NCBI GenBank assembly: GCA_017435305.1
Contig: JAFSFH010000013.1
Coordinates: 12,438 to 76,437 of the forward strand
Direction of reading: 5' to 3'
DNA length: 64,000 nt
From: Clostridia bacterium
GTDB lineage: Bacteria; Bacillota_A; Clostridia; Oscillospirales; Acutalibacteraceae
Shown here in pieces: positions 11,638 through 19,872 of the stretch. Each line of letters opens with the position of its first letter. Within the stretch, counting starts at the first letter, position 1. The position numbers were made by a program, and so were the translations under genes. A model generated the notes under the pieces. It was given only the letters and a program-made list of their open reading frames with translations, did no database searches and was not told the DNA's origin.

Positions 11638-14004
11638 ATGAAAATGTTAAGACGTAGAATTGTATGTCTGGGCTTGGCGTTGCTGCTCTTGCTGCCGATG
11701 GTGTTGACCGGCTGCAGTAAAGAGTGGGATAAAACCACTCTGGCCTTTGACGAGAATTACGGCAATGCACACGTGCCCTCCGGCGAGGTGGCCCGCAACG
11801 ACCGCTTTGCGCTGTACTGGGATAATGACGCCCAGTGCGCTCTGCTGGAGGATACGGCGAGCGGCATTATGTATATGTCCGCTCCCGAAGAGTACTACTA
11901 CCACGAGAATCCCCAGGAGCTGTCCTATGACAACGAGGTGTATTCTCCCATTAAGATCAGCTACGTTGACGTGAACCCTATCAACTACACGGTCAGCACG
12001 ATGGAGCTGTATTCCTATGAGAGTAGTGCTAAGAGATATGAGTATCTCCCCGAGCTGGACGAGAACGGCAATCCTCTGAAGGATGAAGAGGGCAACGTGA
12101 TCGAAAGCTCCGAGATGGTGATGATGACCACCGACCCCACCATCCCTCGCACCGGCGTGTCCAGCGAGCTGATCGACGGTGGTATCCGCATCAATTACGC
12201 CTTTGCGGACGTTCAGATTGCGGTTTCTCTGGAGCTGGTCCTGACCGATAAGGGTCTGCAGGCTCGCATCCCCATGGACCGCATTCAGGAGAATGACGTG
12301 CACATCCACGAGATCGCGGTTCTGCCCTTTATGGCTTCGGCTCTGAATGGCGATGACGCGTATATGTTCGTCCCCTCCGGCGGCGGCGCTTTGATCGACG
12401 CCAAGTCCAGTCTGAACCCGGCCAAGTATTCCGAGCCGGTGTACGGCGAGGATAAGGCCGACTTTACCGGTACCGCCTTTAACGTGCGGGATCAGATCTA
12501 TCTGCCGGTATTCGGCGCCCGCGACGCCAACAAGGGTATGCTGGGTGTCATCGATTCCGGTGCCGCCACGGCTAAGATTTACGCCAATACGTCCGGCGCC
12601 TACATTGACGAGGGCGTGGAGTTCTCCCACGTGTACGCTTCCTTCGTGGTGCGCGGTCACGAGAAGTTGACCGTGCTGGGCACCGGTAACCAGGCCGCTG
12701 CGGCGGACAGCTACAGCGATGAGATCGCCCAGTACGATTACCTGTCGGTGCAGTATTACCCGCTGGTGGGGGATACCACCTACGTGGGTATGGCAAACAC
12801 CTATCGCCAGCACCTGCAGGATAGAGGATATCTGCAGACCCGCTCCGAGGGCGCTCCCGCCCTGTCGGTGAGCCTGTTGGGCGCTGTCCAGACCCCCGAG
12901 TCCTTCTTCGGCATCCCCTACGAAGCGGATACCGCCACCACCACCGCCGAGAGCGCCAAGGAGATTACCTCCGAGCTCAATGAACTGGTGGGGAAGAGCG
13001 GTCTGCTGGTGACCCTGAAAGGTTACGGTAAGGGCGGTCTGTCCGATACCGTTGTGGGCGGCGGCTTTAAGCTGTCCTCGGCGATCGGCAGTAAAAAGGA
13101 TTGGAACGCACTTGTCAATTACGGTAAGGAAAACAACGTCGTGATGGCGATGGACTACGAGCTGGTCCGATTTAACAAGGACAGCAACGGCTTTAAAGTG
13201 AGCAAAGCTTGTGCGCATCTGCCCTCCACGCTGGATACCCAGGTGGGCACCGTTGCTCTCAATTCCGCCGTTGAGGATAAGGAGGGCACCTACTGGAATC
13301 TGCTGCGCCGCAGCAAGCTGTCCGGTGCCTTCCAGAAGGCGTTGGAGTCCGCCGCCGACCTGAATGTGAGCGCCGTTTCCTTTGACTCTCTGAGCCATCA
13401 GGCATACGGCGATTACCGTGAGCCCGGCTACGCCGCTAAGGGTAAGATGGATACCGACGTGTCCGCCCTGATGTCCCAGTGCGGCGAAAAGGGTCTTAAG
13501 CTGGTGTCGGATAAGGCCAATGAGTATGCGGCTCTGTACGCCGATTACATCATTGAGACCCCCACCTACACCTCTATGTTCTCTGCCTTTGACAAAGAGA
13601 TCCCGTTCTATTCTCTGGTGTTCCAGGGCTATAAGAATCTGACCTCTCCGGCCATCAATACCGCCGTCAACGTCCGTGAGACCTATCTGCGGGCGGTGGC
13701 TACCGGTATGACCCTGCAGTTCACCCTGTGCGACACCCAGCACGAATCCCTGCAGTTTGAGGCGAATACCGCCTACATCAGCAGCGTGTACTCCTTCTGG
13801 AAGGATGACATCACCGCTATGGTGCAGGAGAGCGCTGACGTCCACGCTAAGGTGGGCAACCAGGCCATTACCCAGTACACCATCGAGGACGGTATGTCCA
13901 CCACCGTGTTTGAGGACGGCACCACCGTCTACGTCAACTACACGGATGAGGATATGACCTGTCCTGCAGGCACGGTGCCCGCCATGGGCTTCGTGTACGG
14001 TTGA
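11638..14004 (+). CDS. DUF5696 lipoprotein
   Basis: A 788-residue protein with a lipoprotein signal peptide ending in LTGC (Cys at about residue 23), so it should be lipid-anchored on the outer face of the membrane. The body resembles DUF5696: an N-terminal beta-rich part with WDNDAQCALLEDTASGIMY, then a central part that looks like a divergent TIM barrel, with VSFDSLSHQAYGDY and a late DTQHESL segment. Such proteins are regularly encoded with sugar ABC transporters and Yip1-like proteins. A glycoside hydrolase-like or sugar-binding role is plausible, yet no catalytic pair can be assigned from the sequence. GAAAGGAG precedes the ATG, and the gene lies 18 bases after its neighbour. Confidence 0.7.
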   Translation: MKMLRRRIVCLGLALLLLLPMVLTGCSKEWDKTTLAFDENYGNAHVPSGEVARNDRFALYWDNDAQCALLEDTASGIMYMSAPEEYYYHENPQELSYDNEVYSPIKISYVDVNPINYTVSTMELYSYESSAKRYEYLPELDENGNPLKDEEGNVIESSEMVMMTTDPTIPRTGVSSELIDGGIRINYAFADVQIAVSLELVLTDKGLQARIPMDRIQENDVHIHEIAVLPFMASALNGDDAYMFVPSGGGALIDAKSSLNPAKYSEPVYGEDKADFTGTAFNVRDQIYLPVFGARDANKGMLGVIDSGAATAKIYANTSGAYIDEGVEFSHVYASFVVRGHEKLTVLGTGNQAAAADSYSDEIAQYDYLSVQYYPLVGDTTYVGMANTYRQHLQDRGYLQTRSEGAPALSVSLLGAVQTPESFFGIPYEADTATTTAESAKEITSELNELVGKSGLLVTLKGYGKGGLSDTVVGGGFKLSSAIGSKKDWNALVNYGKENNVVMAMDYELVRFNKDSNGFKVSKACAHLPSTLDTQVGTVALNSAVEDKEGTYWNLLRRSKLSGAFQKALESAADLNVSAVSFDSLSHQAYGDYREPGYAAKGKMDTDVSALMSQCGEKGLKLVSDKANEYAALYADYIIETPTYTSMFSAFDKEIPFYSLVFQGYKNLTSPAINTAVNVRETYLRAVATGMTLQFTLCDTQHESLQFEANTAYISSVYSFWKDDITAMVQESADVHAKVGNQAITQYTIEDGMSTTVFEDGTTVYVNYTDEDMTCPAGTVPAMGFVYG

Positions 14005-14024
14005 TGAAAGGAGGATGAATACAT

Positions 14025-14927
14025 ATGAAGAGATCGCTCAAGGATTTCAGCCGTAAGAAGCAAATGTACGGTCGTATGTTCATTACGCCGTGGATCATCG
14101 GCTTTATCCTGTTCTTTATGATTCCGCTGTTCACCTCCTTGTTCTTCTGCTTTAGTCAGGTGACCGTCGGCACCGGCGGCTTTAAGCTGTCCTGGGTCGG
14201 ATTTGCCAATTTCTACACCGTGCTGTACGAGCACGGCACCTACTCCACGGAGCTGATCCCCACGCTGGGCAGCTTTATGTACACCATCCCCCTGGTGGTG
14301 GCGCTGAGCCTGATCGTGGCCGTGTTCCTTAATCAGAAGTTTAAGGGACGCATTGTGTTCCGCTCCATTTTCTTCCTGCCGGTTATTATTGCTACCGGCG
14401 TCGTGATGCAGTACATCCAGGGCGATGCCGCCGCCGAGGCGTTGCGTTCCGGCGGTGCCGGTGCCGCAGCCGCCAGCAACGGCGTGGACGTCACCGCCAT
14501 CCTGGAGGGTATGCACCTGTCGGAGGAACTGACCACCAATCTGGTCACCTTCGTCAACGACATTTTCGATTTGTTCTGGGCGTGCGGCGTGCAGATCGTT
14601 CTGTTTATCTCCGGTCTGCAGTCCATCCCGGAATCCCTGTACGAGGTATGTCGCGTTGAGGGCGCCAATAAGTGGGAGGAGTTCTGGTACGTGACCTTCC
14701 CCATGCTCAGCGGCAGCACCATTCTGGTTATCATCTTTACGGCCATCGAGAGCTTTACCGATTCCAGTAACCAGATTATGACGCTGGCATACGATACGCT
14801 GTCCAAGCAGATTTACGACATCAGTGCGGCGATGCTGTGGCTGTACTTTGCGCTGGTGGGTATTATTCTCGGCTTGGCGATACTCCTGTTGCAGAAGCTG
14901 GTCTTCTCCAAATGGGCTACGGAATGA
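14025..14927 (+). CDS. Sugar ABC transporter permease, MalF/UgpA type (pair 2)
   Basis: A 300-residue permease with six helices; the first (FITPWIIGFILFFMIPLFTS, about residues 19-38) is a standard start for this type. A longer periplasmic-side loop with an Ala/Gly-rich segment (AGAAAASNG) sits at about residues 144-153. The EAA-like loop is ESLYEVCRVEGANKWEEFW near residue 204, followed by VTFPMLSGS. It is the second MalF-type subunit of the same operon and is distinct in sequence from the one at 7538. GAAAGGAGG is the ribosome site. Its substrate-binding partner could be the 975-residue protein, the DUF5696 lipoprotein or a protein encoded elsewhere. Confidence 0.9.
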   Translation: MKRSLKDFSRKKQMYGRMFITPWIIGFILFFMIPLFTSLFFCFSQVTVGTGGFKLSWVGFANFYTVLYEHGTYSTELIPTLGSFMYTIPLVVALSLIVAVFLNQKFKGRIVFRSIFFLPVIIATGVVMQYIQGDAAAEALRSGGAGAAAASNGVDVTAILEGMHLSEELTTNLVTFVNDIFDLFWACGVQIVLFISGLQSIPESLYEVCRVEGANKWEEFWYVTFPMLSGSTILVIIFTAIESFTDSSNQIMTLAYDTLSKQIYDISAAMLWLYFALVGIILGLAILLLQKLVFSKWATE

Positions 14928-14937
14928 GGTGATTTGA

Positions 14938-15918
14938 GTGTTGAAAAAATGGTTTAATTTAACTGACGCTCAGTCCGTACTGGTGAAGAAGCGCGCTGTT
15001 AGCGGCGTTCTGTCCTTCTTCCGCTACTTCTTCCTGTTGGCCCTGAGCTATGTGGTTCTGTTCCAGCTGATCTATATGATCACCTACGCCATTCGTCCCA
15101 CCGCGGACGAATACAACCCCAGCATCGGTTGGGTTCCCTCTCAGCTAACCTTCCAGAATTTCGCCGTTGCCATTGAGGCTCTGGAGTACGGTAAGAGCGC
15201 GTTGAACTCCGTGTGGATCATGCTGGTGGCGGCAGGCATCGAGGTGCTCAGCTGCTCGGTGGTTGCCTACGGCTTTGCCCGCTTTGAGTTTAAGGGCAAG
15301 AATGCGCTGTTCTTCCTGGTTCTGGTAACCATTATGGTGCCCACTCAGATGCTGGTGGTTCCCATGTATCTGAACTTTAAGAATTTCGACGTTCTGTGGT
15401 TGGGCGAATTGGTGCTGAACCTTACCAAGTCGCTGGGATGGAATGACGGCGCCGGCTTTGATCTGCGTATCAATCTGCTGGATACCGCCGCCACGTTCTA
15501 CCTGCCCTCGCTGTTTGCGGTGGGCGTCCGTTCCGGTCTGTTTATCTTCATCTACCGTAAGTTCTTCGAGGGTCTGCCCCGCGAGCTGGAGGAGGCCGCC
15601 TACGTGGACGGCGCCGGCCCGCTGCGCACTTACGTTTCGGTCATTCTGCCCTCCTCCGGTGTGGTGTTCCTGACGGTCACCATCTTCTCCTTCATCTGGC
15701 ACTGGAATGAGAGCTATCTGTCCGGTATGTTCCTGAGCAACGACCCCACGTTGGCGGTTATGCTGGAGCTGTTTGAGACCTCGACGGTGGGTGGCACCGA
15801 CACCCGCGGCGGCGAGATGGCAGCCTGCTTGCTGTTCGTATTGCCGATGCTGGTAATTTATATGTTCCTGCAGCGTAAGTTCGTGCAGAGCATCGATCGC
15901 GTGGGTATCGTTGGTTAA
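14938..15918 (+). CDS. Sugar ABC transporter permease, MalG/UgpE type (pair 2)
   Basis: A 326-residue permease starting at GTG, chosen because GAGGTGAT lies 5 bases upstream and the gap to the preceding stop is only 10 bases. It has an unusually long N-terminal arm, then the first membrane helix (about residues 28-48) and YAIRPTADEYNPS, the start of the extracellular loop. The EAA loop LPRELEEAAYVDGAG at about residues 212-226 is canonical. It is the partner of the permease at 14025. A 39-base gap leads to the GH130 gene. Confidence 0.9.
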   Translation: MLKKWFNLTDAQSVLVKKRAVSGVLSFFRYFFLLALSYVVLFQLIYMITYAIRPTADEYNPSIGWVPSQLTFQNFAVAIEALEYGKSALNSVWIMLVAAGIEVLSCSVVAYGFARFEFKGKNALFFLVLVTIMVPTQMLVVPMYLNFKNFDVLWLGELVLNLTKSLGWNDGAGFDLRINLLDTAATFYLPSLFAVGVRSGLFIFIYRKFFEGLPRELEEAAYVDGAGPLRTYVSVILPSSGVVFLTVTIFSFIWHWNESYLSGMFLSNDPTLAVMLELFETSTVGGTDTRGGEMAACLLFVLPMLVIYMFLQRKFVQSIDRVGIVG

Positions 15919-15957
15919 TGCCCGCAACACATTCGTAACATATAAGGAGTTATTATT

Positions 15958-16944
15958 ATGGCTAACATTATCAACGGTATCTCTTTGCCCAACATTCCCT
16001 GGCAGGAGCGCCCCGCCGGCTGTGGCGACGTGGTGTGGCGCTACGACGCCAACCCCATCATCAAGCGCAACCCCGCCAAGGGCTGCCAGCGCGTGTTTAA
16101 CAGCGCTGTTGTACCGTGGGGCGATGAGTTCATCGGCGTGTTCCGTGCGGACACCACCATCACCACCCCCAACCTGCACGTGGGTCACTCCAAGGACGGT
16201 ATCAACTGGGAGATCGAGCCCGAGTCCATTGACTGGCGTGATGAGAACGGTGAGCCCTTCACCTCTACCTATTACTACGATCCCCGCGTCACCTGGATCG
16301 AGGACGCCTATTACGTGGTTTGGTGCACCGAGGACCACGGTCCCGTGCTGGGTATGGGTAAGACCCAGGACTTTAAGTCCTTCACCCGTCTGCCCAATAT
16401 CACCCTGCCCTTTAACCGTAACGGCGTTCCCTTCCCCCGTAAGGTGAACGGCAAGTATCTGATGTTCAACCGTCCCTCCGACGACGGTCATACCCCCTTC
16501 GGTGACATTTGGTTGAGCGAGAGCCCCGACCTGATCTATTGGGGCAATCACAAGCACGTGATGGCTCGCGGCACCAACGTGTGGTGGGAGTCCACCAAGA
16601 TCGGCGCCGGCAACGTGCCGATCGAGACCGACGAGGGCTGGCTGGTGTTCTACCACGGCGTTATCAACACCTGCAACGGTTACGTATACTCCTTCGGCGC
16701 TATGCTGTGCGACCTGGAGGATCCCTCCAAGGTGCTGTACCGCGGTCGTGAGTACCTGATCACCCCCGAGAAGGATTACGAGACCGTGGGCTTCGTGCCC
16801 AACGTGTGCTTCCCCTGCGCTACGCTGGCGGATGCCGATACCGGTCGTATCGCCATCTACTACGGCGCTGCGGATACCTATGTGGCGCTGGCCTTCACCA
16901 CCGTGGACGACGTGATCGACTACCTGAAGAACAACCATCAGTAA
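15958..16944 (+). CDS. GH130 family glycoside phosphorylase
   Basis: A 328-residue cytoplasmic protein with the five-bladed propeller pattern of GH130 enzymes, which cleave beta-mannosides with inorganic phosphate to give mannose 1-phosphate. Visible family features are NPIIKRNP (near residue 35), VFNSAVVPW, FRADTT with Asp65, the segment NLHVGHSKDGINWE, and YYYDPRVTWIED, where Asp108 is my best guess for the catalytic acid; YYGAADTYVALA near the C-terminus is also typical. Length agrees with family members of 300-390 residues. It ends the operon and is followed by a strong terminator. Whether the substrate is a mannan oligosaccharide or a mannosyl-GlcNAc unit of an N-glycan cannot be decided here. 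Confidence 0.85.
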   Translation: MANIINGISLPNIPWQERPAGCGDVVWRYDANPIIKRNPAKGCQRVFNSAVVPWGDEFIGVFRADTTITTPNLHVGHSKDGINWEIEPESIDWRDENGEPFTSTYYYDPRVTWIEDAYYVVWCTEDHGPVLGMGKTQDFKSFTRLPNITLPFNRNGVPFPRKVNGKYLMFNRPSDDGHTPFGDIWLSESPDLIYWGNHKHVMARGTNVWWESTKIGAGNVPIETDEGWLVFYHGVINTCNGYVYSFGAMLCDLEDPSKVLYRGREYLITPEKDYETVGFVPNVCFPCATLADADTGRIAIYYGAADTYVALAFTTVDDVIDYLKNNHQ

Positions 16945-16950
16945 TGAACA

Positions 16951-16987
16951 AAAACCGCCCCTGCCGTTTGGTGGGGGCGGTTTTTTG
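16951..16987 (+). terminator. Rho-independent terminator of the sugar operon
   Basis: CCGCCCC paired with GGGGCGG in a longer imperfect stem, followed by TTTTTTG, directly after the GH130 stop codon. Confidence 0.9.
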
Positions 16988-16999
16988 TTATTTCGCTCT

Positions 17000-17075
17000 T
17001 TGGTAGCCTTCCCCTCGAGGGAAAGGTGACCGGGCGTTAGCGAGGTCGGATGAGGTGTTCCGCGGAGCGGCAAGC
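17000..17075. repeat. Dispersed intergenic repeat remnant
   Basis: GCCTTCCCCTCGAGGGAAAGG forms a short hairpin and is followed by GAGGTCGGATGAGGTGTT. Comparable sequence (small hairpin plus a GATGAGGTGTTTC-like segment on one strand) appears in the insertion at 62500-62641. This looks like a member of a small non-coding repeat family, not a gene. The region up to 17188 is otherwise empty apart from a possible -10 box (TATACT, 17147-17152). Confidence 0.4.
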
Positions 17076-17188
17076 TTTAGTCAATACTTTATGAAAATCG
17101 TGATATTTTGTTATGAGTGGGGGAGATTTTGCAACATTTTGTGTGCTATACTGTAGCCAATGACAATACTCTTCAGGGAGGATTTCGT

Positions 17189-17917
17189 ATGATTTTCTTT
17201 TTCGTTCGCCACGGCGACCCCATTTATAATCCCGACAGCCTGACCCCGCTGGGTGAGCGGCAGGCGGAGGCGGTGGCCAAGCGCCTGTGTATGTTCGGGG
17301 TGAATAAGATCTACGCCTCCACCTCCAATCGGGCGATTCTGACCGGCAGGCCCACCTGCGATATCCTGGGCAAGGAGCCGACCCTGCTGGAGTTCTGCAA
17401 CGAGGCCAATATCGCCACCGATTTTATGATCGGGGAGTGGCCCCATCCCGACCAGGACTGGGCCTGGCGGCATAAGGACGTGCGCCCGCTGTTTTTGGAC
17501 CCCGAGGTGGTGGCGATGGGTCACGACTGGTATAAGCATCCCAAGCTGGCGGAGTACACCTTTGCCCACGGCATCGAGGCGATGTACGAGGGCGTGGACA
17601 AACTACTGGCGGAATTGGGTTACGAGCACGACCGCTATACCGGATGCTACCGTCCGGTGAACGACAACGATAAGCGGGTGGCGCTGTTTGCGCACCAGGG
17701 CTGCAGCACGGTGTTCCTCAGTTGTCTGCTGGACATTCCGTACCCTGTTTTTTCCACGCGGTTTGATATGTGCCACAGCGCCTTTACCGCCATTGATTTC
17801 CATCCGGATAAGAATGGGGTGGTGGTACCCCGCGTGATGACCCTGTCCAACGATTCTCACCTGTACCGTGAGGGCCTGCCGTTGAAATACAACCACGACG
17901 ACCGTTGCCGTTTCTAA
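17189..17917 (+). CDS. Histidine phosphatase superfamily protein (paralogue)
   Basis: A 242-residue cytoplasmic protein. The ATG at 17189 is preferred over an upstream in-frame ATG at 17117 because AGGGAGG lies 7 bases before it and because FFFVRHG then starts at residue 3, as in its paralogue. Arg7-His8-Gly9 carries the phosphorylated His, SNRAILTGRPTC the second Arg, and LFAHQG near residue 170 the second His. It resembles the 631-1326 protein along its whole length. It is separated from the GH130 gene by a terminator and a repeat and followed by its own terminator, so it is probably transcribed alone. Substrate unknown. Confidence 0.88.
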   Translation: MIFFFVRHGDPIYNPDSLTPLGERQAEAVAKRLCMFGVNKIYASTSNRAILTGRPTCDILGKEPTLLEFCNEANIATDFMIGEWPHPDQDWAWRHKDVRPLFLDPEVVAMGHDWYKHPKLAEYTFAHGIEAMYEGVDKLLAELGYEHDRYTGCYRPVNDNDKRVALFAHQGCSTVFLSCLLDIPYPVFSTRFDMCHSAFTAIDFHPDKNGVVVPRVMTLSNDSHLYREGLPLKYNHDDRCRF

Positions 17918-17924
17918 AGATTGT

Positions 17925-17954
17925 AAAACACCGCATCCTCCGATGCGGTGTTTT
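17925..17954 (+). terminator. Rho-independent terminator
   Basis: AACACCGCATC and GATGCGGTGTT form an 11-bp stem with a 4-base loop, followed by TTTTC, ten bases after the histidine phosphatase stop. Confidence 0.85.
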
Positions 17955-18039
17955 CTTGCGATAAACAGCGTTTTTCACTAATTAACACAGAAAAGAAATG
18001 AAAAATCTAAAATTTTTGAACTTTTTTCATAAAAAGTCA

Positions 18040-18068
18040 TTGCATTTTCAGGAAAGTTTTGTTATGAT
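18040..18068 (+). promoter_or_regulatory. SigmaA promoter with long leader
   Basis: TTGCAT (18040-18045), a 17-base spacer and TATGAT (18063-18068). It leaves a leader of about 165 bases before the GH-A-like glycosidase gene. The leader contains several short inverted segments (for example around 18185-18215, GGTCGGCACCGTCTGTGCCG), so leader-based control is possible; I do not recognise a known riboswitch. Confidence 0.65.
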
Positions 18069-18243
18069 AGCAATGTGTTGTATTATGGGTTGATACTCTG
18101 CCCATTTATCTGTCGTGACCAATTCACAATACAACAGATACCGAGCTTTCGCCGCGGAAAAGAGCGAAAATTTCCCATAAGCAAGCGGTCGGCACCGTCT
18201 GTGCCGCCGCACCGAATATTTTTTGAGAGGAAGCGTGAAACAC

Positions 18244-19851
18244 ATGCGTAGAATCGCAAAGAAGATCCTGCTACCCCTGCTGTGCGTGGTGGCTCTGTGC
18301 GCCAGTGCCGTTGGTATGCTGGGCATCACCGGCTCTGCCAACGGCTCTACCACTAGCACTATCTTGGCGGAGTACGACATCGACTCCTACAACGGTGCCA
18401 TCCAGACCGGTAAGGCCGGTGACGGCATCGTTACTGCCTGGGACATTCTGGAAAAGGATGGCTACATTGAGGGCGTCTGGATTCCGTGGCTGACCCACTC
18501 CTGGTTGGGTTCCAGCCTGGCTCCCAACGACCTGGAGAACTACGATAGCTATATCGGCTCCGACGGCTCCACCAAGGATTATTGGCAGGCCATGAACCAG
18601 GTGGGTATCGATCAATATGATAACACCCAGCTGGAGATGGAGATCTTCAACCTGAAGGCTCTGGGCTATAACGCTATGGCGTATGCCGGCTCTCCCTGGG
18701 CTGAGGGTCGTGAGAACGACCTGAACACCTGGGAGTGCACCGGTGTTAAGGCTGAGTATCTGACCAATATCCGCAGATTCCTGGACATCTGCCGTCGGGC
18801 AGGTATGCCGGTGGTGTGGTACCTCCATTTCCACTCTTCCGCCGTGCCCGGCTACGCTAATTTGGATATGTGGTATAAGATCGCTCAGGTCCAGGGTAAC
18901 AAGGAATACGCCGATTCTTATGCTGAGAATTTCGTCAAGCCCGTCTGCGAGGTGCTGTCTGAGTACCGTGACGTGGTGGTGATGTGCGGCATCGCCGACG
19001 AAACCTTCAACGAGATTAACGACTCCGACCTGGGCGATAAGTTCGCCGAGAAAAATCGTGATCAGTACGGCGTCACTGAAGAAGATTCTATGTACTTCCA
19101 TGCTCAGATCGGTAAGATGGTCAAGCAGGTGATGCCGGATATGCCCACCACCTGCGCCGACAATGCCGACCAGTATGCCATGTATGGCGATGCCATCCTG
19201 GATATGCCCGGCCGTAACCAGTATTCCGACGGCACCAGCGCCTCCACCAACGTGACCAACGCCTGGGCCACCGGTCCTCTGATGGCGGGTGAGTACGGTA
19301 TGGGTGGTTCCTCCGGTGCTTACACCGAGGATGACTGGTCCTCCACCATGATCGCCAAGCGCGAGAATTATCTGAGTACCGGTTACAGCGGCTTCTTCCA
19401 GTGGGCCTATGAGCCGGTCTTTAAGACCGCCGGTGCTGCTGCCCCCAACGGCAACCAGATGATCCGCACGGGCGGCACCAGCCCCTACGACCTGCGTACG
19501 GGTTGCTATAAGGCCTATTACTGGGCGATGGAACGGCAGGGCAAATCTGCCGATGCTCCCTCCGCTATGTACTATTGCGGCAAGACCATCTCTATGACCA
19601 GCGGCGGTAGCCACGTCGGCAATGGCAAGGTTTATTACATCCGTCCCGAGAACAACGCCACCGTTACGGTGCAGCGTTCCACTGATGGCGGTGCCACCTG
19701 GACCACCATCAATGGTACCACCACCTATGACACCAATGCAGGCAACCACCGCGCTTGCCTGACCGACCCCAGCCCCGTGACCAGTGGCTCGGTGCAGTAC
19801 CGTGTCTCCGCCAACGGCTATATGTCCTACACCAATGTGTGGACCTACTAA
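18244..19851 (+). CDS. Secreted clan GH-A-like glycoside hydrolase (GH5-like)
   Basis: About 535 residues with a signal peptide (basic MRRIAKK, hydrophobic core, cleavage near residue 30). The fold is a probable (beta/alpha)8 barrel: LKALGYNAMAYAG, FLDICRRAGMPVVWYLHFH, and a candidate acid/base Glu257 in FNEIND, with the nucleophile candidate Glu350 in LMAGEYG, about 93 residues later as in clan GH-A. The closest paralogue is the protein at 25002, with which it shares order and motifs. The C-terminal 100 residues look like a small beta domain (VQRSTDGGATWTTING). The start is uncertain: TTG 18223 and GTG 18235 are also in frame; ATG 18244 is favoured by the signal peptide, GTG 18235 by closeness to GAGAGG. 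Polysaccharide target unknown; a beta-mannan or related glycan would fit the GH130 gene. Confidence 0.7.
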   Translation: MRRIAKKILLPLLCVVALCASAVGMLGITGSANGSTTSTILAEYDIDSYNGAIQTGKAGDGIVTAWDILEKDGYIEGVWIPWLTHSWLGSSLAPNDLENYDSYIGSDGSTKDYWQAMNQVGIDQYDNTQLEMEIFNLKALGYNAMAYAGSPWAEGRENDLNTWECTGVKAEYLTNIRRFLDICRRAGMPVVWYLHFHSSAVPGYANLDMWYKIAQVQGNKEYADSYAENFVKPVCEVLSEYRDVVVMCGIADETFNEINDSDLGDKFAEKNRDQYGVTEEDSMYFHAQIGKMVKQVMPDMPTTCADNADQYAMYGDAILDMPGRNQYSDGTSASTNVTNAWATGPLMAGEYGMGGSSGAYTEDDWSSTMIAKRENYLSTGYSGFFQWAYEPVFKTAGAAAPNGNQMIRTGGTSPYDLRTGCYKAYYWAMERQGKSADAPSAMYYCGKTISMTSGGSHVGNGKVYYIRPENNATVTVQRSTDGGATWTTINGTTTYDTNAGNHRACLTDPSPVTSGSVQYRVSANGYMSYTNVWTY

Positions 19852-19872
19852 TCGAAAGGAGGATTTTGAATT

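Noticed and set aside
17117..17188. Longer start for the second histidine phosphatase
   Set aside because: The upstream ATG has no good ribosome site and would add 24 residues before the conserved RHG strand, unlike the paralogue.
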